NCBI GenBank assembly: GCA_029261875.1
Contig: JAJDAL010000002.1
Span: 1 to 64,000, forward strand
DNA from: Deltaproteobacteria bacterium
Lineage (GTDB): Bacteria; Myxococcota_A; UBA9160; JAJDAL01
Direction: 5' to 3'
DNA: 64,000 nt
In this document: in pieces, positions 1 to 7,904 of the stretch
How the letters are laid out: each line of letters begins with the position of its first letter
How positions within the stretch are numbered: position 1 is the stretch's first letter
Notes under the pieces: model-generated
Told to the model about the DNA's origin: nothing
The model's input: the letters and a program-made list of their open reading frames with translations, nothing else
Databases searched by the model: none
Position numbers and translations under genes: made by a program

Positions 1-291
1 GAGAGGAGGGGCGGCGCGGGTCAAGATCGAGATGCGATCGGTCGCGCCGCGCAGATCGAAACCATCGAGCGCGAGGAGCGTGTCGCCCGCCCGGACCCCA
101 GGCGCTTTGGCGTCGGTCAACAGGCGCCAGACCGTGGGGTAGTCGTCGGGACTCGCAGCGGGTGTCAGGCGGAAGGGCAGTACCTGCAGGCGATCGTTTT
201 GGGCGTCACGGAGGTAGGCCCCCGCCGTGCCCACCCACAGGGACACGAGCAGGAACAGAACGACCCGATCCCGGACCGCCAATCTGTTCAC
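1..291 (-). CDS. Membrane-anchored protein with PDZ-like segment (3' end outside window)
   Basis: The reading frame starts at GTG 291 and runs off the left window edge, so only the first 97 codons are visible. A short basic N-terminus (NRLAVRDR) leads into a hydrophobic stretch (VVLFLLVSLWVGTAGAY, about residues 9-25) that looks like a signal anchor. From about residue 65 the pattern AGDTLLALDGFDLRGA resembles the carboxylate-binding loop and first strands of PDZ domains. In sensor kinases and membrane proteases such an N-terminal layout precedes the catalytic part, but that part is not in view. An ATG slightly upstream (306) meets a stop after five codons, which favours the GTG. Same strand as and downstream of the M6-like protease gene, 167 bp away. 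Function unassigned. Confidence 0.5.
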   Translation of the reverse strand, partial: MNRLAVRDRVVLFLLVSLWVGTAGAYLRDAQNDRLQVLPFRLTPAASPDDYPTVWRLLTDAKAPGVRAGDTLLALDGFDLRGATDRISILTRAAPPL

Positions 292-458
292 GAGAGTGTC
301 CGCATGAAGCAACCGCCTAATCAGCTGTTGCTCGAAGGCTACACCGTGTGCGCCGTCGAGGCATGGCGCATCTATATCGAATCGGAGAGGGCGAACCAGG
401 CAGTCGGGCGAGTGCGGGCCTATACGGACCGGAAGCGTCGAACGCGCGACCCACCCTC

Positions 459-3158
459 CTAGGGGGAGTACTCGATTCTTACGCGCGCTTCGGTCTGCAA
501 GTACGCGACATCATTTTCGATCTCCAGGGTCGTCGCCAATGATTGGACGGACAGCTGAAACGGCGCGGGGCCGTCGGACCAGAGCAGCGGGAAGGGTGCG
601 AAGGAGGTGTCCCAAAAACTAGTCGTATCCAGCCCGAGGGCCTTTGGGCTGATGAGATCCGTGTCCGAGAATTTCTTGTTCTCGTTCAGCCTGACGTTCC
701 AGACCGCAACCCCCCCTTGATCGGCCAGATTGGTGTCGTAAGGCGTTGAGGATTGGCGCAGTTCGACGAGAAAGTACTCCTCAGTGCCCCGTGTATCGTC
801 GTAGAAGAGGGCTGTCGAGTACGCGTAGTCGATCTCTCCGGGGCGCGAACGCGTTTGCAAGACGATCTCTTGATCGCCGATGAAATTGAGGTTGTAGACG
901 CGCGGATTCAGCCAACCCAGGGTGAGTCGATGTCCCGGATCGATGTGGACGACCGCCGAGGTGCCGATCGTCGCGCTCATCAGCGTTGCTCTGAAGCAGC
1001 CGCCCGAGCAGTTTCCGTTGTAGAGGTCTTTCGTGCCGAGCAAATGCGAAAGCTCGTGGGCGATGGTTTCGAAGTTGGCCTGGGTTCGGCCACTGGCCAC
1101 CCGTCCACAGAAGAATGTGCCCGAGATACAGCCGAGTTCGCGCACTTCCGCGCTACCGGTCGGAGTGCCGTCGCACGTCATGCTGATGAAAATGCCGAGT
1201 TCGTGTTCTTCGACGATTCCGTCGCCGTTGGTGTCGTAGACGAGGAAGTCCGTGGCGGCCGCCGCGGCACGCACCGCCGCTCGGCGGAGGGCTCTTCGCT
1301 CTTCGGCGACGGCGGGGTTGCAGAATCCCGTGTCGGGCGGAAGATCGAAGGGCCCCAAGACGCCCACCGACTTCCAGGTGAAGCGCCCGCCCGAGTTTTG
1401 GAGGAAAAGGTCGGGAATGTTCCTCGCGGGGTTCCCAAATAGATTGGCCTGGAGATCGTTCGCCGCAGACGGAGAGTGGGGTGTGTTGTCCGGGGTATTG
1501 GCGAGAACGACGAGCAGCGGGCGTACGCCCTCCGCCGGCGTGTCGTTCGCCTTCATCGTGCCGAAGCCAAATTCCTCGAGCCCTTCGGTGTTGTCGGACC
1601 CCTGCGTGTGGAGCAGGGATCGGCCGACCAGGCCGTCGGATGTCCCGAGAACCGTAACCACCGCACCCGTCAATCGCATGTCGTAGGTGGAGTGCCGGGG
1701 GACGCCGACGGCGAGGTCGTCGACACCGTCGCCGCTCAGGTCGCCGGCGGCGAGAACACTTCCAAAGAGCAATAGATCCTGGGCGTCGATCGGCGCGTTC
1801 TCTTCGCCGGGCGCGATCACCGTCGTCTGTGCGGGATCTTCACTCAGGCCATGGTCGCTCCCCAAGACGACCAGCACCTCGCCGACCTGTTGACCGGTTC
1901 CAGGCGACCCGGCGGCGAGGTCCTGAAATCCATCGCCGTTGAAATCGCCGGACGCGAGGGCCAAGCCGACCCGGTCGCTACCGCGCACGCCCGGCAGGGA
2001 GCCGTCCGTTCCGGACCCGCTGGATCGGAACAGGCGCTGATCCCGGAAACCGATTTGCTGAAAACCTCCAGCGCGTCCGTACTTGATGTCGATGCGGCCC
2101 GCAGCGCTCGTTCCGTCGAACCGGTCGAAGGGAGATCCGATCGCGAGATCTTCGTAGCCGTCGCCGTCGAAGTCGCCCGTCGCCAACGCGTAACCCGTCA
2201 TCGTCGAGGCGCGGGTTTCACCGGGGAGTCCGTTCCCATCCCGGAGATCGATGCTGTCGGTCAGATCCGTCCGCAGACCGTCGGGAGAGCCGTACTTGAT
2301 CTGCACGAAGCCACTGTCCGCCGCGTTCCCGATGTCTTCGTAAGGGCAGCCGATGGCGAGGTCGTCGTAGCCGTCGCCGTTGAAGTCGCCGGACGCGAGG
2401 GTCTCCCCCACACGATCTCCGGCCTCTCGATTGCCGCGGATCCCTGATCCACCTTGTTCGAGCTGTTTCCAAGGGCTGATGTACGGCCACATTCCATAGG
2501 GAGAACCGTCGGCGACGAGGACGATGCCCGATTGATCGACGCCGGCTCGCGGGAAACCCAGCGCCAGGTCGTCGTAGCCGTCGCCATTGAAATCTCCGGT
2601 CGCGATCGACGCGTCGTCGGCGATGTTGCTCTCGAGGGGAAGCGGAAGGTCGAAGGTGGGGACGAAGTAGTTCACGACACGGTTGGAGCCTTCGCCTGCG
2701 TGGGAGACGACGATTCCCCCGACCGACGGCACGTTCGACACATCGAGAAGCGGTGCTGCCATCGCGAGATCCTGGCGTCCATCGCCGTTGAAATCCCCAA
2801 AGGCGATTTCCCGACCCAGGGCCTCGAGTCCTTCGCCGTCGATTCGGTGGGACGCCCCTTGTGCCCCTTTGGATCGGAGTCCGAGCTTGACCAGGACGGC
2901 TCCGTCGGGTGTGTAGCTTCCGTCGACGCCCCGTCCCTCGGCTTCGACGCCGGCCAGCAGGTCCCCGATGCCGTCCGAATCGAAATCGCCGATCGCGACC
3001 GCCGCGCCCGTGCGCTCCAACGGTTCGAGCCGCGTGTCGCCGAACTGGGCGGAGTCGCCGCAGGCGGAAAGCGCGAGCGCGACCGCAACGATCTGGAGCG
3101 GCCCGGACCGTCCACCAATGGCGCAATCCCGCTCAACCCTTCGTTCGTTCGTCACCAT
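459..3158 (-). CDS. Lipoprotein: seven FG-GAP repeats plus M6-like zinc metalloprotease
   Basis: About 899 residues. I chose ATG 3158 over the longer frame because GGGAGG sits 9 nt upstream and the N-terminus then reads as a lipoprotein signal ending in the lipobox LSAC. Residues about 45-540 carry seven FG-GAP units (for example GDFNGDGYDDLAIG), the calcium-binding blades of integrin-alpha-like propellers. Residues 701-705 are HELSH followed by LLGTKD, giving HExxHxxGxxD, the zinc site of M6 (immune inhibitor A-like) peptidases, with the typical LMS and GHRLTLGWL segments after it. The protein is probably exported, lipid-anchored and acts on extracellular protein; the substrate is unknown. 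It is divergent from the Crp/Fnr gene, and one TGTAAG-N4-CTTAC site lies in the shared upstream region. Confidence 0.85.
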   Translation of the reverse strand: MVTNERRVERDCAIGGRSGPLQIVAVALALSACGDSAQFGDTRLEPLERTGAAVAIGDFDSDGIGDLLAGVEAEGRGVDGSYTPDGAVLVKLGLRSKGAQGASHRIDGEGLEALGREIAFGDFNGDGRQDLAMAAPLLDVSNVPSVGGIVVSHAGEGSNRVVNYFVPTFDLPLPLESNIADDASIATGDFNGDGYDDLALGFPRAGVDQSGIVLVADGSPYGMWPYISPWKQLEQGGSGIRGNREAGDRVGETLASGDFNGDGYDDLAIGCPYEDIGNAADSGFVQIKYGSPDGLRTDLTDSIDLRDGNGLPGETRASTMTGYALATGDFDGDGYEDLAIGSPFDRFDGTSAAGRIDIKYGRAGGFQQIGFRDQRLFRSSGSGTDGSLPGVRGSDRVGLALASGDFNGDGFQDLAAGSPGTGQQVGEVLVVLGSDHGLSEDPAQTTVIAPGEENAPIDAQDLLLFGSVLAAGDLSGDGVDDLAVGVPRHSTYDMRLTGAVVTVLGTSDGLVGRSLLHTQGSDNTEGLEEFGFGTMKANDTPAEGVRPLLVVLANTPDNTPHSPSAANDLQANLFGNPARNIPDLFLQNSGGRFTWKSVGVLGPFDLPPDTGFCNPAVAEERRALRRAAVRAAAAATDFLVYDTNGDGIVEEHELGIFISMTCDGTPTGSAEVRELGCISGTFFCGRVASGRTQANFETIAHELSHLLGTKDLYNGNCSGGCFRATLMSATIGTSAVVHIDPGHRLTLGWLNPRVYNLNFIGDQEIVLQTRSRPGEIDYAYSTALFYDDTRGTEEYFLVELRQSSTPYDTNLADQGGVAVWNVRLNENKKFSDTDLISPKALGLDTTSFWDTSFAPFPLLWSDGPAPFQLSVQSLATTLEIENDVAYLQTEARVRIEYSP

Positions 3159-3226
3159 CGCTGCGTGCCTCCCATGTCCGCCACTGCCGAAGTTCGCCAT
3201 TATCACGCCGACCGGGCGCTCGGCTC

Positions 3227-3242
3227 TGTAAGGGCGCTTACG
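3227..3242. promoter_or_regulatory. Candidate Crp/Fnr-type operator, site 1
   Basis: TGTAAG-GGCG-CTTACG, five complementary bases on each side of a 4-nt centre, in the 203-bp region between the divergent protease and Crp/Fnr genes. The same layout recurs at 4401-4416 and, less perfectly, at 4102-4116. Crp/Fnr proteins bind short inverted repeats of this size, so autoregulation is plausible; binding is inferred only. Confidence 0.45.
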
Positions 3243-3361
3243 CATCCAAACAACCGTAAGGATTTCGGTTCCCGCTCGTCCGGACCGGTGTCAGCTATCC
3301 TGTTTCCCCGTTGGGGCTCGGTACGTGTTTGAGATTGGGGTTGAGTTCGGGAGTGCGTTCC

Positions 3362-4075
3362 ATGGCAAGACAGGGCTTGGCCCGCAACTACCGCCGCCAG
3401 CTGCTCGCCGACAGCGAGCTGTTCGGCGTTCTCTCCGAAGCCCAGATCGAAGATCTCCTCGACCGTTCCGCGATCCAACGGGCAGCGGCCGGCGAGGAGA
3501 TCGTTCACGAGGGGGATCCCTCGACCCACTTCTATGTCTTGCTGGCGGGACGGGTGGCGGTTTCGATGCGTTCACCGGACGGGCGCGACATGGTCATTCG
3601 ACTGATCGAGCCCGGCGAGAACTTCGGAGAGATCGCGGTGCTCGACGGTCAGCCCCGCACGGCGTCGGCGCGCGCTCAGGTCGCGTGCGAGTTGATCTCG
3701 ATGAGCCGCAGCGAGTTCGAAGGCTACATCAAGCGCACTCCGGAAATCGCGTTGCGCTTGCTCCAGCGCATGGCCCAGCAGCTTCGCGTCACCTCGGAGA
3801 TCCTCAAAGACAATGTCTTCCTCCCGCTGCCCCAGCGGTTGGCCAAGATGCTCGTGAGTCTGGCGAACCGATACGGAGAACCGACGGACGACGGAATGCG
3901 CATCGACCTCTCGCTTTCCCAGCGACTGGCCGCCGAGATGGTCGGCTCCACGCGAGAATCGGTGAACGCGCAAATGCTCGAATGGGACAAGGCGGGCCTC
4001 TTACTGCGAAGCCGCGGATCGATCACGATTCGTGACCTCGCCGGCCTCGAACGCATCGCGACCGGTTCGGATTGA
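3362..4075 (+). CDS. Crp/Fnr family transcriptional regulator
   Basis: 237 residues from ATG 3362, which has GGGAG 8 nt upstream; the longer frame from 3311 lacks a site. Residues about 10-125 form a cyclic-nucleotide-binding-type beta barrel (EEIVHEGDPSTHFYVLLAG, then GENFGEIAVLDGQPRTASARA, which matches the phosphate-binding cassette G-E-x-A...R-x-A). A dimerisation helix follows and then a Crp-type winged helix (about residues 175-225; recognition helix around VGSTRESVNAQM). There is no N-terminal Cys cluster, so a CRP-like ligand sensor is more likely than an FNR Fe-S sensor. Palindromes at 3227, 4102 and 4401 flank the gene and could be its targets. Confidence 0.9.
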   Translation: MARQGLARNYRRQLLADSELFGVLSEAQIEDLLDRSAIQRAAAGEEIVHEGDPSTHFYVLLAGRVAVSMRSPDGRDMVIRLIEPGENFGEIAVLDGQPRTASARAQVACELISMSRSEFEGYIKRTPEIALRLLQRMAQQLRVTSEILKDNVFLPLPQRLAKMLVSLANRYGEPTDDGMRIDLSLSQRLAAEMVGSTRESVNAQMLEWDKAGLLLRSRGSITIRDLAGLERIATGSD

Positions 4076-4101
4076 ACCGGTAGAGCGATCGCGGCTTCTG
4101 C

Positions 4102-4116
4102 GTAGGCAGGATTACA
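4102..4116. promoter_or_regulatory. Candidate Crp/Fnr-type operator, site 2 (degenerate)
   Basis: GTAGGCAGGATTACA matches 13 of 15 bases of GTAAGCAGGCTTACA at 4402-4416. It lies downstream of the Crp/Fnr gene and about 108 bp before the 41-aa exported peptide gene. Two arm mismatches weaken the palindrome. Confidence 0.3.
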
Positions 4117-4223
4117 TGGTTTTGGGCACCAAGAGCGCAAGATGAACACGGTAAACTCGCTGACCGTTTGCCAAGCTGATTTGGATCGATTCACAGGCGC
4201 ATCGGGCGAGAGGGGAGGCCGAG

Positions 4224-4349
4224 ATGGTTCGCCGAATTGCACCGATTTTGATGGCCCTCGCAGTCTGCGCGAGTTCGGATTTCTCCGGGCTGAATGCGTT
4301 CTTCGCGGATCTTCCCGATTGCGAGAGCAAGGTCGGACCGCAGGAATAA
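4224..4349 (+). CDS. Small exported peptide (41 aa)
   Basis: A 41-codon frame from ATG 4224 to TAA 4347-4349. GGGGAGG lies 5 nt before the ATG, one of the better ribosome sites in this part of the window. The N-terminus MVRRIAPILMALAVCAS is a textbook short export signal: two Arg, a hydrophobic core, then C-A-S, which could be a lipobox-like Cys or a signal peptidase I site. The mature part would be only about 25 residues, acidic, with one more Cys near the end. It sits between candidate operator sites 2 and 3, downstream of the Crp/Fnr gene. No family is recognised. It could be a chance frame, but signal, ribosome site and position agree. Confidence 0.45.
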   Translation: MVRRIAPILMALAVCASSDFSGLNAFFADLPDCESKVGPQE

Positions 4350-4400
4350 TGGGGTCCGAACTGACCGTTATCAATAGAGAATTCCGGATCGAATCCGCTG

Positions 4401-4416
4401 TGTAAGCAGGCTTACA
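4401..4416. promoter_or_regulatory. Candidate Crp/Fnr-type operator, site 3
   Basis: TGTAAG-CAGG-CTTACA, a perfect 6-bp inverted repeat with a 4-nt centre, 74 bp before the lipoprotein gene at 4491. It shares its arms with site 1 (3227) and its core with site 2 (4102). Control by the neighbouring Crp/Fnr protein is inferred. Confidence 0.5.
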
Positions 4417-4490
4417 GGGCGTTGCGCGCAGGCCCGCTATCTCTCGGTTGAAGCCTGGAACTCATTCCTTCGAGTAGACTGGAGTGGCTG

Positions 4491-6200
4491 ATGCTCAATC
4501 CGACCTTTCGCGCACTTGCTGTGATTCTGCTGCCGATGCTTACCGCTTGTAGTGCCGAGGAATACCGCGCCTATCAGCAGATGATGACCCTCGAGGTCGT
4601 CGACGCCCAACACGGCACCCGAGACAAGCCGTATTTCGCCGTCATCGAGTTCAGCTCGCGATTTGGCGTTCCGGGTTCCACCGAGGTTCGATTCGTGAAC
4701 CCCGACGGTCCGCTCTGGATCGATCCCACCGACGAAGGAGAGACGTCGAAAGTTCCGATCGAAGGTCGCTTCGAGGTGCGGGACGTCCAAGCGGTGTTGG
4801 CGGACGCGAATGATGCGCCGGTTCCGATCCTCGGCCAGATCATCGTGGCGATGGAATCCGATGAGATCGGGTGGTTTTATCTTGGTCCTCGGGTTGCTGC
4901 GACTGCGGTATGCCTGGATCTGGCGCTCGTCCATTTCATCGAGGGTGGGCAGTGGGCGATGGGGGCGGGTTTGTTAGCGCTCTCGGATCTGCAGGAGGAA
5001 GTTGACGTGCTTTGCGAGAACCTCTTGGCCCAGGACGAGGATGGCGAAGTGCAAGCGGCTACCGCCGGGCTTTGGTTCCTCCCCAATCCCGACGACACCA
5101 TGGGGCAGGCCAGCGTACTCCAGCTGGGAATCTCGCAGGGTGCGTTCAACGCGCTTGCGAACCTGAACTCGAATCTGAGTTGCACTCCGATCGTCACGAA
5201 CGACATCGCTGAGGGGGACTCCCGAGCGGTCTCGATCTGCCCCTTTGGGAAGCGCACACTCGAGGTTCCCTTCATCCGTCGCGGCGATTCCGCACGTTGG
5301 GAACTCACGATGGAGCAGTGGGCGACCGTCGAGTACAACGACGAGCGCGTCTACGCGCGAACTGGAGACGGGAATGCCTTGACGGCCGCGGAGTCCTTCT
5401 CCGGGGGAAACGCCTATCTGATCAGCCCGACCCTCACCCAGGGCACGGTCTGGGCGGGTGGCATCGACTGCAACATCACTGCTGCGGCGGGAGAATTGGT
5501 GAGCACAAAATGCTTCCGCCACGATGGAACGACTGACTTCCTCCCCATGTCCAGGCTCATCACGTCGCGCACGCGGGATGCCTACGTTTTCGCCGATGCT
5601 CCCACAGCGACGCAATACGAACCCGCGATCGCGAACAATCCACAAGGTACGAGCCCGCTGGTGAGGCGTCTGGGACCTGGAGACTATTGGGTCGACTTCC
5701 CGGGTCTTTGGGGCGTCGTTCGTACGGCGCAGGTCAGCGCCGTACATTCGGGGACGAATCGCTGCAAGATCCGGTACTGGAATGGCGACCGCGTGGCGGT
5801 GCGCTGCCACGATATCGATGGGGACCTCGACGATACGGCCTTCTACCTGGTTGCGGACAATCGCCATCTCGTGCAGGACACCTACGCGATGTATCGCGTC
5901 GCGAACGGATCGGATCCGACGCCCGACGACGAATTCTCGAGCGAGATCGAAAACGATCGATTGCCGCGATTCGTGCGCACGTGGACCGGGGAGTACGATC
6001 TCGACCCGCTCGACCCATCCACGATTCGCTACCTGCTGGATCCTCCGGTGAGTTTCGTTTCGGCCTACGGTGCGGATGACACCTACTGTCGCTGGTCGCG
6101 CCTTGGATACTCGTTCGGGATTCTTTGTACGGATGCGGACGGAAACCCGGCCGACTCAACGTTCGTACTGAGCTTCCCCGAAGAGGAAACGCTTCTCTGA
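4491..6200 (+). CDS. Large lipoprotein of unknown function
   Basis: 569 residues from ATG 4491. The N-terminus (MLNPTFRALAVILLPMLTAC) is a lipoprotein signal with lipobox LTAC, so the mature protein should be attached to a membrane. I see no catalytic motif. The body is acidic and rich in Asp, Trp and Tyr, with scattered cysteines that could form disulfides, and a repeated pattern of short beta-prone segments ending in small Cys-containing turns (CNITAAAGELVSTKCFRHDG, CKIRYWNGDRVAVRCHDIDG). These two segments look like repeats of one domain. The palindrome at 4401-4416 lies just upstream. It converges with the dimethylformamidase-like gene. Hypothetical. Confidence 0.75.
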   Translation: MLNPTFRALAVILLPMLTACSAEEYRAYQQMMTLEVVDAQHGTRDKPYFAVIEFSSRFGVPGSTEVRFVNPDGPLWIDPTDEGETSKVPIEGRFEVRDVQAVLADANDAPVPILGQIIVAMESDEIGWFYLGPRVAATAVCLDLALVHFIEGGQWAMGAGLLALSDLQEEVDVLCENLLAQDEDGEVQAATAGLWFLPNPDDTMGQASVLQLGISQGAFNALANLNSNLSCTPIVTNDIAEGDSRAVSICPFGKRTLEVPFIRRGDSARWELTMEQWATVEYNDERVYARTGDGNALTAAESFSGGNAYLISPTLTQGTVWAGGIDCNITAAAGELVSTKCFRHDGTTDFLPMSRLITSRTRDAYVFADAPTATQYEPAIANNPQGTSPLVRRLGPGDYWVDFPGLWGVVRTAQVSAVHSGTNRCKIRYWNGDRVAVRCHDIDGDLDDTAFYLVADNRHLVQDTYAMYRVANGSDPTPDDEFSSEIENDRLPRFVRTWTGEYDLDPLDPSTIRYLLDPPVSFVSAYGADDTYCRWSRLGYSFGILCTDADGNPADSTFVLSFPEEETLL

Positions 6201-6279
6201 AACGTTGGTGTCGATTTCGGGGCACGTGCCAAGAGAACGCCTGGCGCCATCCTCGGATATTCGTAGGTTTCCGATGAAT

Positions 6280-7818
6280 TCAGGAGGCGGAGAGCCGATC
6301 GAGCAGGTTGCGCGTGATCTGTTCCACCGGCGGGTCGAGGCCGGCGAGGCCGTGGGCCCAATCCGTGCTCCCGGAAGTGACGACGACGCCGCCAGAAGCT
6401 GCGGTGTAGGTTCCGAAGACCGCGTGACCGTAGGAGAGGCGTTCGACGTCGGCGGGCGTGCGGCCGCCGTGAGCCACGCGCGCGGCGATGAACTCCACTT
6501 CCGAGGGCTGGTCGGGCGGCGGCGGTCGCGTCGCGGTCTCGCGCGTGAAATGCGCCGCGGGGGCGGTTCCCAGGATCGTGAAGTCCACCGGCGTTCCGTC
6601 GATGCCCGTCGCGTAGGGGAGGCCGTCGCGGTAATCGAAATCGCAGCCGTCGCACTCGTAGCCCACGGTCGTTCCCACGGCACCCAAGAGATCCCCGTAC
6701 CCGATGCCGGTCCCCTCGAAGAGCCAGTGGTCCGGACGATGGACCGTGTAGCCGCCGGCCCCGCGCGTGGCCCGCTTGCCGATGCGGTGGTAGCCACCGC
6801 GCACGAAGCTGACCCCCGTCATGTGGTTCTCGGGCCTTGCGACCAATCGATCCGACCACATGCCGGTCAGCTCACCGATGCGGTCCGTGTCGTAGACGGG
6901 ATCGGATTTGAAGAATCCCTTGTAGCCGATCAGGGTGGCGGCGGGCCCTTCGGGCGAGGGTTCCTCCAGGCGCACCTGCCAGAAGGCGGTGTTGCCCGAT
7001 AGAAACGCCGCGTTGCCGCCGCGGCCGATGAAACCCTCGACGCTGTCGCGCATGGGGCCCGACCAATACTCGTCGTGTCCCACGGACAGGTAGAGCGCAT
7101 AGCTTCCCTCGCCCGGCCCGGACAGGAAACCCGGATGGTCTTCGAGATCCGCATTCGTCACGACGTCGATCGCATACCCTTCGCGCTCGGCCCACTGCAA
7201 GAAGGGAAGTTCCCAATCGGGCCAACCCGCGGAACCCGCGTAGGGCGAGAGATGATTCAGTGTGAGGTAACCCACGTGGGCGGTCATTTGCGGATCGTAG
7301 GGTTGCAATGTCGTAACGCGGCGCCCCGCACCCGGCGGCTTATGGAGATAACCCGGCGACATCGGCCGCTGGAGCGAGACCGACGTCCCGCCGGTGTAGA
7401 GGTTGCGACCGCCGAAGTCGTTGTAGGCGTGCCAGGTGTTCGTCGACAGCGCGAGGAGGATGGGCGCCGTCGGTGCGCCCAGCGCGGGCCGCACGACGAA
7501 GAACGCGTGACTGCGTCTCGGCTTGCCCTGCAGGGTGACTTCGAGAACGACCTCGTAGTAACCGCTCCGCCAACTGCGATCGACTTTGAGCTTGCGCGCC
7601 GCGGGCCATCCGCACCCGCCCCGGTCTGCGCCCTTGGGCGTTTCGTGAAACTCGGCAGCGACCGCGTCGTCCCGAAACACCACCTCGCGGCGCCAACCGA
7701 CCCGCGCAATCTCGACCGAGACCGGCACCCCACCGGGCGAAGACAGATGCAGCCCGACCTCGTCCCCACCCTCGACCGATTGCGGCCAGCAATACCCCGT
7801 CACGGTTTCGAAAGCCAT
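6280..7818 (-). CDS. N,N-dimethylformamidase large-subunit-like protein
   Basis: 512 residues. The central segments STNTWHAYNDFGGRNLY, VTNADLEDHPG, SVGHDEYWSGPMR and FLSGNTAFWQVR are the conserved core of the C-terminal domain of dimethylformamidase beta (large) subunits. That enzyme hydrolyses N,N-dimethylformamide to dimethylamine and formate with a mononuclear iron centre held by two Tyr and one Glu. Many proteins with this domain are uncharacterised and may act on other amides. The N-terminal 120 residues look like a beta-sandwich. No signal peptide is visible, so it is probably cytoplasmic, unlike most neighbours, and no small-subunit gene is adjacent. Fold assignment is fairly safe, substrate is not. 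Confidence 0.75.
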   Translation of the reverse strand: MAFETVTGYCWPQSVEGGDEVGLHLSSPGGVPVSVEIARVGWRREVVFRDDAVAAEFHETPKGADRGGCGWPAARKLKVDRSWRSGYYEVVLEVTLQGKPRRSHAFFVVRPALGAPTAPILLALSTNTWHAYNDFGGRNLYTGGTSVSLQRPMSPGYLHKPPGAGRRVTTLQPYDPQMTAHVGYLTLNHLSPYAGSAGWPDWELPFLQWAEREGYAIDVVTNADLEDHPGFLSGPGEGSYALYLSVGHDEYWSGPMRDSVEGFIGRGGNAAFLSGNTAFWQVRLEEPSPEGPAATLIGYKGFFKSDPVYDTDRIGELTGMWSDRLVARPENHMTGVSFVRGGYHRIGKRATRGAGGYTVHRPDHWLFEGTGIGYGDLLGAVGTTVGYECDGCDFDYRDGLPYATGIDGTPVDFTILGTAPAAHFTRETATRPPPPDQPSEVEFIAARVAHGGRTPADVERLSYGHAVFGTYTAASGGVVVTSGSTDWAHGLAGLDPPVEQITRNLLDRLSAS

Positions 7819-7904
7819 GGCCCAAACCTAACCGAGTTGCTGGCAGACGCCTACCAACCCATTCCTCCCGACCGGAATTCATCCGGTTGAGTAGAAAAAT
7901 CAGG

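Noticed and set aside
199..3332. Many long frames antisense to the FG-GAP protease gene
   Set aside because: G+C-rich shadow frames; the opposite strand has domains, signal peptide and ribosome site.
6222..6231. GGCACGTGCC palindrome between convergent genes
   Set aside because: Only 10 bp, too short to separate from chance in G+C-rich DNA.
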